From contig JACRBC010000042.1 of assembly GCA_016213245.1 (NCBI GenBank), positions 1 through 39,142 on the forward strand: a DNA stretch of 39,142 bases, given 5' to 3'. The position numbers were made by a program, and so were the translations under genes. Numbering within the stretch: the first letter of the stretch is position 1; each line of letters opens with the position of its first letter. The notes beneath the pieces are model-generated. The model made no database searches. It saw nothing but the letters and a program-made list of their open reading frames with translations, and had not been told where the DNA came from. Positions 31,488 to 39,142 of this stretch are shown here, one piece after another. Source of the DNA: Candidatus Solibacter usitatus. Its GTDB lineage: Bacteria > Acidobacteriota > Terriglobia > Bryobacterales > Bryobacteraceae.

Positions 31488-33950
31488 TCACTGCACCGAC
31501 GTCGGCCTCTCCAACTGCTGCTGCCACAGCGCCCAGTTCCGCTGCGCCTTCAGCCGCGCCGGACTCAGCTCCTTCGCCTTGTACATCAGCCGGTCGGCGC
31601 CCGACAGCAAATCCTCCGCGTCGTTGCCGTCCACCGGATAGCACGCCGCCCCAATCGATATCGATAGCTCCAGCCCCGTTTGCAGCCGCGCCTCCTCCAA
31701 GGTGATCCGGCGCAGGTGCTCCATCCTCTGCTCCGCCGCCGGCCCCTCCAGACCCGGCAGCACCATCACGAACTCGTCGCCGCCCATGCGCGCCACGTAG
31801 TCGTATTCCCGGCAGTTGTCCCGCAGCGCCTTGCCCACCACCTTCAGCACCTTGTTCCCCTCCAGGTGCCCGTACTGGTCGTTGATCTGCTTGAAATTAT
31901 CCAGGTCGCACACCAGCAGCGTGAGCGGCTCCGAGCTCCTCTTGCTCCGCGCAATCTCCCCGTCCAGATGCAGGAACAGCGACCGCGCGTTCGGCAGCCC
32001 GGTCAGAAAATCCGTCGTCGCCGACGTCTCCGCCTGCCGGTACCGCAGCGCGTTCTCCACCGCCAGCGACAGCTTCGAGCTCACCACCAGCAGCACCCGC
32101 AGGTGGTCCTTGTTGAACGCGTCCCGCTCGCCATGGTACAGCGCCAGCACCCCCACCACCCCGTTTACCCCCACCAGCGGCACCGCCACCGCCGACCGCA
32201 AGGTCGAGAACTTCGACGGGTCGTTCATGTACCCCGGCTCCACCGACGGGTTGCCATTCAGAATCGGCTTCGAGTTCTCCGCCACCCAGCCCGACAGCCC
32301 CTGCCCCATCGGAATCTCCAGCGCCGAAAACAGCCGGAAATTGTCCCCGCTCACGAACTCCGGCAGCAGCCGGTCCTCGCGCTTGATGTACACCGCCATC
32401 GAATCGAACGGCACGATGCGCTTCAGCCTCACGCTCAGCACCGACAGCGTCTCGTCCAGGCTCAGCGAACTCCCCAGGTTCTGCGCCAGCTCAAACAGCG
32501 CCTGCGCCTCCTGCCTCGCCGCCGCGATTTGCGACAGGAACTCCGGCTGCTCTCCCGTAGCCGTCCGTTTCGACGCCGGCTCGGACGATCCCTCATACCC
32601 GGCCGCCGGCGCCGCGCCGGCTTCGATCCTCAGGTCCTTGCTCAGCTTCAACGGCTCCACCGCATGAGCCGTTGCCAGGCGCTCCAGCTCCACGTAGCGC
32701 CGTGCCAGAATCTCCACCACCCGCGGATCGAACGCCTTGCCCGCCTCCTGCACTACCACCCCGATCGCCTGGTCCAGTGGCAGCGCCTTCCTGTACTGCC
32801 GGTCGCTGGCCAGCGCGTCCAGGCAATCCACCGCCGACAGAATCCTCGCCCCCAGCGGGATGCGTTCCCCCCTCAGCCCGTCCGGATACCCCGTCCCATC
32901 CCACTTCTCGTGGTGCGATCGCACCATCGGCGCCACCGGGTACGGGAACTTCACCCTCTCCAGAATCTCCGCCCCCACCACCGGGTGGATCTTCATCTTG
33001 TCGAACTCCTCCGGCGTCAGCCTCCCCGGCTTCGAGATGATGTGCTCCGGCACCGCCAGCTTCCCGATATCGTGCAGCAGCGATGCCGCCCGCAGCGCCT
33101 CCAGATCGTCCCCCGCCATCCCCAGCTCCGTCCCCACCTCCATCGCATACACCTGCACCCGCTGCAAGTGGTCGTGCGTCGTCTGGTCCTTGGCGTCAAT
33201 CGCCAGCGCCAGCGCCTCGATCGTCCTCAAGTGCAGCGACGCCATCTCCTCGGCGTGCGACCGCCCATCCTCCAGACGTCCCATATAAATCCGGTAGCTT
33301 CTGTACAACAGGTACGTCACCGGAATCGCCAGCGACGGAATCTGCCACCCGCCCAGCTCCGTTTTCGCCCGGTCGAAGATGCTCGCCAGCACCGCCCCTG
33401 CCGCATAATACGGCATCATCCAGAAGTAGCGTTCCTTCCAGACCACCCGCATCTTCAGCCCGGCTTCCAACGCCTCCCGCGTCGCCGAGGGGAACGACAC
33501 CCCCACAAAGAACGTCACCCCCGCCAGTATCGCCGTCAGCGCGTCGTTGAGCTGCTTCTGGCTCGCCGGTACGAACACCCCGCGCATCGCGTAATCCGCC
33601 AGCCCCACCGCGATCGCCATCACCGACACCGCGAATATGCAGTCGCTCACCCTCTGCCGCGTCCATTTCGACCCCGGCCACTCTCCCGCCGCCGCGCTTG
33701 CCACCGCCAGCAGCATCGTCTCCGACGGCGACAGCGACCGCAGGCTGATCAGCACGAACAGCAGGTTGAGCGGCACCACCCCCTGCTCGGTCCGGTAGCC
33801 CACCTGGAACAGCGCCGCCAGAACCGCCAGAATCGAGTAGCTCAGGTACTGCAGCACGTCGGTCGTCTGCCATAGGCGCATCTGCTGCAACAGCAGCGTT
33901 AGCCCCATCACGATCACCAGACGTGAGTATGTCTTCGAGACCGAATACAT
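31488..33950 (-). CDS. Membrane HD-GYP / GAF / GGDEF cyclic-di-GMP enzyme
   Basis: 820 residues. Residues 1 to about 220 hold six or more membrane spans, a sensing region I cannot assign to a named MASE family. Next comes an HD-GYP phosphodiesterase domain (about 235-430) with HDIGK (293-297) and HHEKWDGTGYPDG (346-358); the metal-binding HD and GYP residues are intact. A low-complexity linker leads to a GAF domain (about 480-635) and a GGDEF cyclase domain (about 640-800) with GGDEF at 723-727 and an inhibitory site RxxD (714-717). Both c-di-GMP breakdown and synthesis therefore look competent in one chain. GGDEF and HD-GYP are more often separate proteins. It is divergent from the second receptor gene. 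Confidence 0.92.
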   Translation of the reverse strand: MYSVSKTYSRLVIVMGLTLLLQQMRLWQTTDVLQYLSYSILAVLAALFQVGYRTEQGVVPLNLLFVLISLRSLSPSETMLLAVASAAAGEWPGSKWTRQRVSDCIFAVSVMAIAVGLADYAMRGVFVPASQKQLNDALTAILAGVTFFVGVSFPSATREALEAGLKMRVVWKERYFWMMPYYAAGAVLASIFDRAKTELGGWQIPSLAIPVTYLLYRSYRIYMGRLEDGRSHAEEMASLHLRTIEALALAIDAKDQTTHDHLQRVQVYAMEVGTELGMAGDDLEALRAASLLHDIGKLAVPEHIISKPGRLTPEEFDKMKIHPVVGAEILERVKFPYPVAPMVRSHHEKWDGTGYPDGLRGERIPLGARILSAVDCLDALASDRQYRKALPLDQAIGVVVQEAGKAFDPRVVEILARRYVELERLATAHAVEPLKLSKDLRIEAGAAPAAGYEGSSEPASKRTATGEQPEFLSQIAAARQEAQALFELAQNLGSSLSLDETLSVLSVRLKRIVPFDSMAVYIKREDRLLPEFVSGDNFRLFSALEIPMGQGLSGWVAENSKPILNGNPSVEPGYMNDPSKFSTLRSAVAVPLVGVNGVVGVLALYHGERDAFNKDHLRVLLVVSSKLSLAVENALRYRQAETSATTDFLTGLPNARSLFLHLDGEIARSKRSSEPLTLLVCDLDNFKQINDQYGHLEGNKVLKVVGKALRDNCREYDYVARMGGDEFVMVLPGLEGPAAEQRMEHLRRITLEEARLQTGLELSISIGAACYPVDGNDAEDLLSGADRLMYKAKELSPARLKAQRNWALWQQQLERPTSVQ

Positions 33951-34033
33951 GAACGTTCTCTACATCCCCTATCGGTAGGCCGCGCACGTAACTTTATCGC
34001 CCGCCTCGACACTCCGCCCCCGGCGTCCGGGTG

Positions 34034-34039
34034 TATACT
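34034..34039 (+). promoter_or_regulatory. Putative -10 box of the second receptor gene
   Basis: TATACT lies 49 bases before the ATG in the 138-base gap between divergent genes. A matching -35 is not clear. The gene has a good AAAGGAG ribosome site at 34077-34083. Confidence 0.35.
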
Positions 34040-34088
34040 TCTGACAAGTCCACGCCCGGCAGCCGCCGGCTCGCTAAAGGAGTCAAGA

Positions 34089-37000
34089 ATGCGCTTCACC
34101 CGTGTGTTGAGCCTCGCCGCCCTGCTCTGCCTGCTCACCCTGCTCTCCGCCGCGCCCGCCTGGGCCCAGGCCGTCAGCGGCAGCCTCCTCGGTACCGTCA
34201 CCGACGCCTCCGGCGCCACCGTCCCCAACGCCAAGGTCACCATCACCGCCACCCAGACCGGCATCAGCCGCGCCATGTCCACCAACGAAAGCGGCAACTT
34301 CTCCTTCCCCAACCTAGAACCCGGCAAGTACCGCGTGGCCGTCGAACAGACCGGCTTCCGTACCGCCATCAAGGAGGGCGTCGAGGTCCTCGTCAACACC
34401 AGCGTCCGCGCCGATCTCAACCTCCAGCCCGGCGCCGTCAACGAGTCCATCACCGTCACCGCCGAGGTCGCCATCCTCCAGACGGACCGCTCCGATACCG
34501 GCCGCAAAATCGAGCAGGCCCAGTTGGCCAGCCTGCCCATGGGCTACAACCGCAGCTTCCAGTCCCTCCTCAACCTCGTCCCCGGCACCACCCGCTCCTT
34601 CCAGCCCCACTCCGAATTCTTCAACTCCCAGGGCTCTCTCACCTCCCAGGTCAACGGCGTCAGCCGCCTCGGCAACAACGTCCAGTTCGAGGGCGTCGAC
34701 AACAACCACCGCACCGGCCTGCTCACCGTCCTCATCCCGCCCGTGGAGGCCCTCCAGACCGTCGACGTCTCCACCAGCAACTACGAAGCCGAGCTCGGCC
34801 GCGCCGGCGGCGCCGTCACCAACATCATTCTCAAGTCCGGCACCAACGACCTCCACGGCGGCGCCTACTGGTTCCACAGTGACAGCGCCATCGGCGCCCG
34901 CGAGACCTTCCAGCCCGCCAAGCCCGTCACCACGTACAACTACTACGGCTTCAACCTCGGCGGGCCCATCCGCAAGAACCGCACCTTCATCTTCGGCGAC
35001 TACCTCCAGGTCAAGGACCGCCGCGGCGATGGCTTCGTCATCACCGTCCCCGGAGCCGCCGTCCGTGCCGGCGATTTCAGATCCCTCGCCTCGCGCGCCC
35101 TCGTCTACGATCCCGCCACCGGCAACCGCGACACCGGCGCCGGCCGTACGCCCTTTGCCGGCAACATCGTCCCCGATTCCCGCATCAGCCCCATCGCCAG
35201 GCGCATCCTCGGCATGGTGCCCCTGCCCAACAACGGCACAGGCTTGACCAATAACTACGCCAGCGCCACCACCCGCAAGAAGGACGCCGACTCCTTCGAC
35301 GTCAAGATCGACCACGCCCAGTCCGACAAGGACCGCTTCAGCGGCCGCTACAGCTTCCAGCGCCCCGTCGTTACCGACCCCGGCCGCTTCGGCATCGCCG
35401 GCGGCGGCGGCAAAGGCTTCGCCGCCACCGGCACCAACCGCACCCAGAGCGCCGCCGTCAACTACACCCGCCTCTTCGCCCCCACCTTCATCATGGAGCT
35501 CCGCGCCGGCCTCAGCCGCTACAGCAACATCGCCGAAAACCTCGACGCCGGTACCAATGCGTCCCAGACCCTCGGCATCCCAGGCGTCAACCTCGACCGC
35601 TGGACCAGCGGTCTCTCCTCCATCAACACCTCCGGCTACGCCAATCCCCTGGTCGGCTTCTCCGCCTCCGTCCCCTGGAACCGCGCCGAGACCAACTTCG
35701 ACTTCGTCGGCAACTTCACCAAGATCCGCCAGAACCACACCATCAAGTGGGGCGTCGACGTCCGCCGCATCCGCGAGGAGCTCCTCCAGACCCAGGACGC
35801 CGGCGGGCCCCGCGGCGAGTTCCAGTTCCGCAACAATCAGACCTCCACCCCAGGCGCCGTCGTCCTCGATCAGGTCAACGCCCTCGCCAGTATGTTGCTC
35901 GACACCCCCTCCCTCTTCCAGCGCGACCTCGCCATCCAGTTCCCCACCAACCGCCTCGTCCAGCTCTTCAGCTACTTCCAGGACAAATGGCAGGTCTCCC
36001 AGAAACTCACCGTCGACCTCGGCCTCCGCCACGACTACTATCCCCCCGGCGCCCCCCGCCTCAAGGGCGGCTGGTCGGACTTCAACTACCTCACCAATAC
36101 CTTCCGCGTGGCCGGCTACGGCGATGTCCCCATGAACCTCAACCGCCAGACCTACCACACCAACTTCGCCCCCCGCCTCGGCCTCGCCTATCGCTTCAAC
36201 CCTAAGACCGTCGTCCGCGCCGGCTTCGGCATGAGCTGGATCCCGTTCCCCGACAACAAGCTCGCCTGGGACATCTACCCCGTCAAACAGAGCAACTCCT
36301 ACGCCGCCCTCGGCGCCTACGGCCAGGCCCTCAGCGCCCCCGGCGTCTATGGCTCCATGGCCACCGGCTTCCCGCCGCCCATCGCCGTCAACATCCCCTC
36401 CAGCGGCCTCATCCAGGGCAACACCTCCGCCTTGCTCGCCCAGACCATCGCCACCGCCATCCCTTCCGACTACCGCGAGGGCTACATCGAATCCTGGAAC
36501 GTCGCCATCCAGCGGCAACTGCCCAGGAACTTCACCATCGACGCCGCCTACGTCGCCAACCACACCGTCCGCGCGCCCGTTGCCTTCAACGTCAATGCCG
36601 GCAAGGTCCTCAACGGCGGCGCCGCCGGACGCCCGCTCTACGCCGCTTACGGTAAGAACGCCGACGTCAACCTCCGCTACGCCGGCTACAGCAATAACTA
36701 CAACAGCCTCCAGATCAAGGCCGACCGCCGCTACAGCAACGGTTTCATGCTCACCACGGCTTACACCTACTCCAAGGCTCTCGGCTACTCCCCCGAGGAC
36801 GGCGGCCTCTGGAACTACATCCAGCCCCGCCGCTCCTACGCCCGCCTCGACTTCGACCGCTCCCACTCCTTCGTCCAGAGCTACCTCTACGAGCTGCCCT
36901 TCGGCAAGGGCCGCCACTGGCTCAAGGACGGCCCCGGCAACTGGATCCTCGGCGGCTGGCAGGTCAACGGCGTCCTCACCCTCATGACCGGCCGCCCCCT

Positions 37001-37448
37001 CACCTTCGGCACCACCGTCAGCCCCAACGCCACCGGCAACTCCCTCACCCCCGACCAGACCGGCCCCTTCAACGTCCTCCACAACGTCGCCGGCAGCGCC
37101 GGCACGGCCCTCTGGTTCGATACCTCCGCCTTTAAGCAGCCCCTCGACGCCGATGGCAGAACCCCGCACTGGGGCAACATGGGCCGCAACAGCGTCAGCG
37201 GCCCCGGCCTGTTCAACATCGACGCCTCCCTCTTCCGCAAGTTCGGCATCACCGAACGCATCAAGGGCGAGCTCCGCGCCGAAGCGACCAATTTCACCAA
37301 TACCCCCGCCTTCGGCAACCCCAACACCACCGTCGGCAGCGCCGACTTCGGCAAGGTGACCGGCACCCTCGCCGGCCTCATCGCCAACCAGGGCGTCGGC
37401 GGCACCGGCTCCCGCGCCCTCCAACTCGGCCTCCGCCTGACGTTCTAA
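34089..37448 (+). CDS. Second TonB-dependent receptor with carboxypeptidase-regulatory domain
   Basis: 1119 residues with a Sec signal peptide (about 1-27, ending APAWAQA). Residues about 30-115 are CarboxypepD_reg (GSLLGTVTDASGATVPNAKV, GNFSFPNLEPGKYRVAVEQTGF). The plug follows (LPMGYNRSFQSLLNLVPG, VNGVSRLGNNVQFEGVDNN, GRAGGAVTNIILKSGTN), then the barrel (LGLRHDYYPP, APRLGLAYRFNPKTVVRAGFG) ending in GLRLTF with the terminal Phe. Layout and size match the first receptor in the window, but the sequences are clearly divergent, so they likely handle different ligands. Codons strongly favour C at the third position, unlike the first receptor. No SusD or TonB partners adjoin it. Confidence 0.94.
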   Translation: MRFTRVLSLAALLCLLTLLSAAPAWAQAVSGSLLGTVTDASGATVPNAKVTITATQTGISRAMSTNESGNFSFPNLEPGKYRVAVEQTGFRTAIKEGVEVLVNTSVRADLNLQPGAVNESITVTAEVAILQTDRSDTGRKIEQAQLASLPMGYNRSFQSLLNLVPGTTRSFQPHSEFFNSQGSLTSQVNGVSRLGNNVQFEGVDNNHRTGLLTVLIPPVEALQTVDVSTSNYEAELGRAGGAVTNIILKSGTNDLHGGAYWFHSDSAIGARETFQPAKPVTTYNYYGFNLGGPIRKNRTFIFGDYLQVKDRRGDGFVITVPGAAVRAGDFRSLASRALVYDPATGNRDTGAGRTPFAGNIVPDSRISPIARRILGMVPLPNNGTGLTNNYASATTRKKDADSFDVKIDHAQSDKDRFSGRYSFQRPVVTDPGRFGIAGGGGKGFAATGTNRTQSAAVNYTRLFAPTFIMELRAGLSRYSNIAENLDAGTNASQTLGIPGVNLDRWTSGLSSINTSGYANPLVGFSASVPWNRAETNFDFVGNFTKIRQNHTIKWGVDVRRIREELLQTQDAGGPRGEFQFRNNQTSTPGAVVLDQVNALASMLLDTPSLFQRDLAIQFPTNRLVQLFSYFQDKWQVSQKLTVDLGLRHDYYPPGAPRLKGGWSDFNYLTNTFRVAGYGDVPMNLNRQTYHTNFAPRLGLAYRFNPKTVVRAGFGMSWIPFPDNKLAWDIYPVKQSNSYAALGAYGQALSAPGVYGSMATGFPPPIAVNIPSSGLIQGNTSALLAQTIATAIPSDYREGYIESWNVAIQRQLPRNFTIDAAYVANHTVRAPVAFNVNAGKVLNGGAAGRPLYAAYGKNADVNLRYAGYSNNYNSLQIKADRRYSNGFMLTTAYTYSKALGYSPEDGGLWNYIQPRRSYARLDFDRSHSFVQSYLYELPFGKGRHWLKDGPGNWILGGWQVNGVLTLMTGRPLTFGTTVSPNATGNSLTPDQTGPFNVLHNVAGSAGTALWFDTSAFKQPLDADGRTPHWGNMGRNSVSGPGLFNIDASLFRKFGITERIKGELRAEATNFTNTPAFGNPNTTVGSADFGKVTGTLAGLIANQGVGGTGSRALQLGLRLTF

Positions 37449-37477
37449 CTCGACCTGTTTGCCTGGTTGAGTTTCCT

Positions 37478-37511
37478 GCGGCTGGGCGCACCCTACGGTG
37501 CTCTCAGCCGC
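37478..37511. terminator. Hairpin between converging genes
   Basis: GCGGCTG (37478-37484) pairs with CAGCCGC (37505-37511), with an inner GCAC/GTGC pairing closing the loop. It lies 29 bases after the receptor stop and just before the stop of the converging small gene. No T-run follows. Confidence 0.6.
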
Positions 37512-37518
37512 CCGAGCG

Positions 37519-37992
37519 CTACTGCTTCTCGAATCGCAAGCGGTTGTGAAAGGCGCGGCCCTGGCCGTCGCTTCCATCCACCGTGATCGTCAGCGTCTTG
37601 CCGTCCCGCGACGCCACCCCGTGAACTCGCTCGATGACCTTCCCACTCTCTTTCCAGGTATCACGAAATGTCCTGCCTCGGATAGTCGAGATGGCCGTGA
37701 CATGCTCCGGGCCCCCAGAGTCTGCAACGACGACTTCTTTCCCATCCGACCAGGGCAACGTTGCCTTGAACGGTTGACCTCCTGCGCCAATCAGATCGAT
37801 CTTGCGCGTGCCGTCGGGCGCGAACGTCAATGTGAAGCTCCTGAACGGCGGCCCAGGATTGAACCTCGATTTCGCCACGTTCAGCCTCCACGCTCCGGTG
37901 AACGCCGTGATGTGCTCGGTTTGCGCCACGGCGGTAACGGCAAGCCCGATCAGCAGGGCTTGCAGAAACAATAGAGCACGATGCCTGCTCAA
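37519..37992 (-). CDS. Small secreted protein, lipocalin-like pattern, unknown function
   Basis: 157 residues with a Sec leader (about 1-23, ending AVAQ). The mature part opens FTGAWRLNVAKSRF and continues as alternating strands (FTLTFAPDGTRKIDLIG, ISTIRGRTFRDTWKESGKVIERVHGV, LTITVDGSDGQGRAF). This resembles a group of secreted Acidobacteriota proteins of unknown role that begin with a GxWxLNxxKS motif. A small beta-barrel is likely, but I cannot name a ligand. It starts 12 bases after the hydrolase stop on the same strand, so the two are probably co-transcribed. Confidence 0.75.
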   Translation of the reverse strand: MSRHRALLFLQALLIGLAVTAVAQTEHITAFTGAWRLNVAKSRFNPGPPFRSFTLTFAPDGTRKIDLIGAGGQPFKATLPWSDGKEVVVADSGGPEHVTAISTIRGRTFRDTWKESGKVIERVHGVASRDGKTLTITVDGSDGQGRAFHNRLRFEKQ

Positions 37993-38004
37993 CTTGGACC
38001 CTCC

Positions 38005-38964
38005 TTACTTGACATTCCTATCGATCCATTTCAGGATCAGATCGGCAATCTGAAGATTGTTCTTGTCCTGCATGATCATATGGCTGTTGCCGTGGATGCC
38101 GAGGTCCGGGGGGTAGAGCATCTGAGCGTTCCCGCCCGCGGCTTTGACGCGCGCGATGAAGGCCTGGCAGGCGTCGAAGGGTCCTTGCCAGGAGCGCAAC
38201 GCCGCAATCCCCGTGGGCGTGTCGCTCAAGTGATCGCCGAAGACCACCAGGATCGGCGCAGTCGCCAGCTTCGCGATCTGCTGGTCCGTGTACGCAGCCG
38301 GGCAGTTGCCCGGCTCGACGAGGACCATGCCCTTGATTCCCGCGGAATCGACCAGCGCCGCTTCGAGCGGAAAGCTCCCGCCCTGAGAGTGCCCCATCAG
38401 CACCGCCCGCTTCAACTGCGTGGCCAGATCCGATAAAGCTTTGAAGCTCGGATTGGGCGTGGGAAGGCTCGAGTTCAAGTCCGGGATGCTCTGTTTTGAC
38501 AGTTCATCTGCTGCCGCCACTGGGAACTGCTCATCCGGATAGGCGGCGCCGGGTTTCGGACCGAAGCGGAAGTTCGGCCAGACCACCTCGTCGCTGAAGC
38601 GTCGCATCACCGGTTGTTCGCTCTGCGGAGTAGTGCCCGCGCGAACGTTGTTGAAGACCCTTTGGTTGAAGCCCGAGCGCCCCCGTGAGACCTGGTCGGG
38701 GACGTATACGGGGTGGCCTTTGCGCACGAAATACTCATCCCAGCCCATGCGGCCGTCCGGCGTGGTTTCCCATGTTTTCCCCGTGAGAGTCATGCCATGC
38801 ACCATCACCACCGCGGCTTTGCTGTCTCCACCCTGCGGCACCATGTATCGCACGTACATCTGGTTCACGCTGATGTGGCCTGGCGGGCCAAAACTGCCCA
38901 GCTCGACGTAGGTTTGTTCTACCTTTTCGCCGCCCACGAAGAAGCTGCCCTGTGCCTTCAGCAC
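38005..38964 (-). CDS. Alpha/beta hydrolase (esterase-like) missing its leader
   Basis: 319 residues from GTG 38964. The oxyanion segment VMVHGMTLTG (53-62), nucleophile elbow GHSQGG (Ser193), probable acid Glu217 (LVEPGN) and His295 (HGNSHMIM) form a complete catalytic set. The layout resembles secreted esterases that carry a signal peptide. Here the frame stays open upstream for 18 codons, reading TDPKDLQAPKSPL just before GTG 38964, as a mature N-terminus would. It hits a stop at 39019-39021 with no leader and no good start. The first codons of a transposase begin 32 bases beyond. The signal peptide and promoter seem to have been cut away by an insertion, so the gene may be a pseudogene or be made as a cytoplasmic form. 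Confidence 0.8.
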   Translation of the reverse strand: MLKAQGSFFVGGEKVEQTYVELGSFGPPGHISVNQMYVRYMVPQGGDSKAAVVMVHGMTLTGKTWETTPDGRMGWDEYFVRKGHPVYVPDQVSRGRSGFNQRVFNNVRAGTTPQSEQPVMRRFSDEVVWPNFRFGPKPGAAYPDEQFPVAAADELSKQSIPDLNSSLPTPNPSFKALSDLATQLKRAVLMGHSQGGSFPLEAALVDSAGIKGMVLVEPGNCPAAYTDQQIAKLATAPILVVFGDHLSDTPTGIAALRSWQGPFDACQAFIARVKAAGGNAQMLYPPDLGIHGNSHMIMQDKNNLQIADLILKWIDRNVK

Positions 38965-39002
38965 AAGGGGCGACTTCGGCGCCTGAAGATCCTTAGGGTC
39001 TG

Positions 39003-39142
39003 TGCATAAATAACCGCTTCATCCAAGCTGGAGTTTATGGTAGCGTTGATTGATGGCTGGTGGTGCGGAAAGCATTCAGCGGCGTTACCGGGACTTGTCG
39101 CCCGTTCTCGACGAACAGGGCCTGCGTCGCTTTGCCGCCACC
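39003..39142 (+). mobile_element. Left part of an ISAzo13-type element, running off the window
   Basis: The element end must lie between the last hydrolase-like codons (about 38990-39000) and the transposase ATG at 39053. I cannot fix the exact end because the other terminus is outside the window. The spacer is more AT-rich than its surroundings. Confidence 0.4.
39053..39142 (+). CDS. N-terminus of an ISAzo13-family transposase, cut by the window edge
   Basis: The 30 visible codons begin MAGGAESIQRRY and continue with YRDLSPVLDEQGLRRFAAT. The pattern Y-x-x-L-x-P-V-L-D-E-x-x-R-R-x-x-A-A is the conserved opening of ISAzo13-type transposases as I know them. The DDE domain lies beyond the window, so completeness is unknown. 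The call rests on a short segment. Confidence 0.6.
   Translation, partial: MAGGAESIQRRYRDLSPVLDEQGLRRFAAT

Noticed and set aside
34314..37577. An open frame of over 1000 codons on the strand opposite the second receptor gene
   Set aside because: The product is Gly/Ala/Glu/Asp/Val-rich low complexity with no domain. It is the antisense image of strongly C-ending codons in the receptor gene, which itself has full family motifs.

Overview
The window is high-GC bacterial DNA, most likely from an Acidobacteriota member of the Solibacter/Bryobacter type. This is an inference from two very large TonB-dependent receptors with an N-terminal carboxypeptidase-regulatory domain and no SusD partner, a hemX-hemA-hemC/D gene run, several sigma54 and OmpR-type two-component systems, and IS630- and ISAzo13-type remnants. 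I saw no rRNA, tRNA or CRISPR array.

Layout. (1) 1-5.05 kb: a glycosyltransferase cut by the window edge, then an NtrC-type regulator, NtrB-type kinase and proline-rich lipoprotein read leftward as one unit, and two small exported proteins. (2) 5.1-9.7 kb: an OmpR-type regulator, its kinase and a secreted beta-helix protein with repeated Ig-like domains, all leftward and closely spaced. (3) 9.8-13.4 kb: an altronate dehydratase-type enzyme preceded by an exported HIT/CDP-diacylglycerol pyrophosphatase-like protein, and divergently an ArnT-type membrane glycosyltransferase. (4) 13.7-18 kb: a decayed IS630 element, then a rightward chemotaxis cassette: cheW, an exported beta-carbonic anhydrase, a small exported protein and a chemoreceptor, with a sigma28-like promoter in front of cheW. 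(5) 18.5-20.6 kb: a ClpB-D2-like AAA+ ATPase and an SDR, leftward. (6) 20.7-24.5 kb: hemX, hemA and a hemC-hemD fusion joined by ATGA overlaps and ended by a perfect 13-bp hairpin. (7) 24.5-31.4 kb: a TonB-dependent receptor, a 2,4-dienoyl-CoA reductase-like SDR, a 79-bp tandem repeat, an APC permease, and an MqsRA-like toxin-antitoxin pair with a palindromic operator. (8) 31.5-39.1 kb: a membrane HD-GYP/GAF/GGDEF protein, a second TonB-dependent receptor, a small secreted protein, an alpha/beta hydrolase lacking its signal peptide, and the first 30 codons of an ISAzo13-type transposase.

Composition. In most of the window the given strand is C-rich over G whichever strand the gene lies on. 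The cheW-chemoreceptor block has the opposite sign, and the beta-helix gene, the first receptor and the right end look nearly neutral. This suggests a resident backbone with inserted or inverted blocks.

The most interesting arrangement is the chemotaxis cassette with a built-in exported carbonic anhydrase. It could link CO2/bicarbonate interconversion in the periplasm to receptor signalling, but that function is a hypothesis from gene order only.
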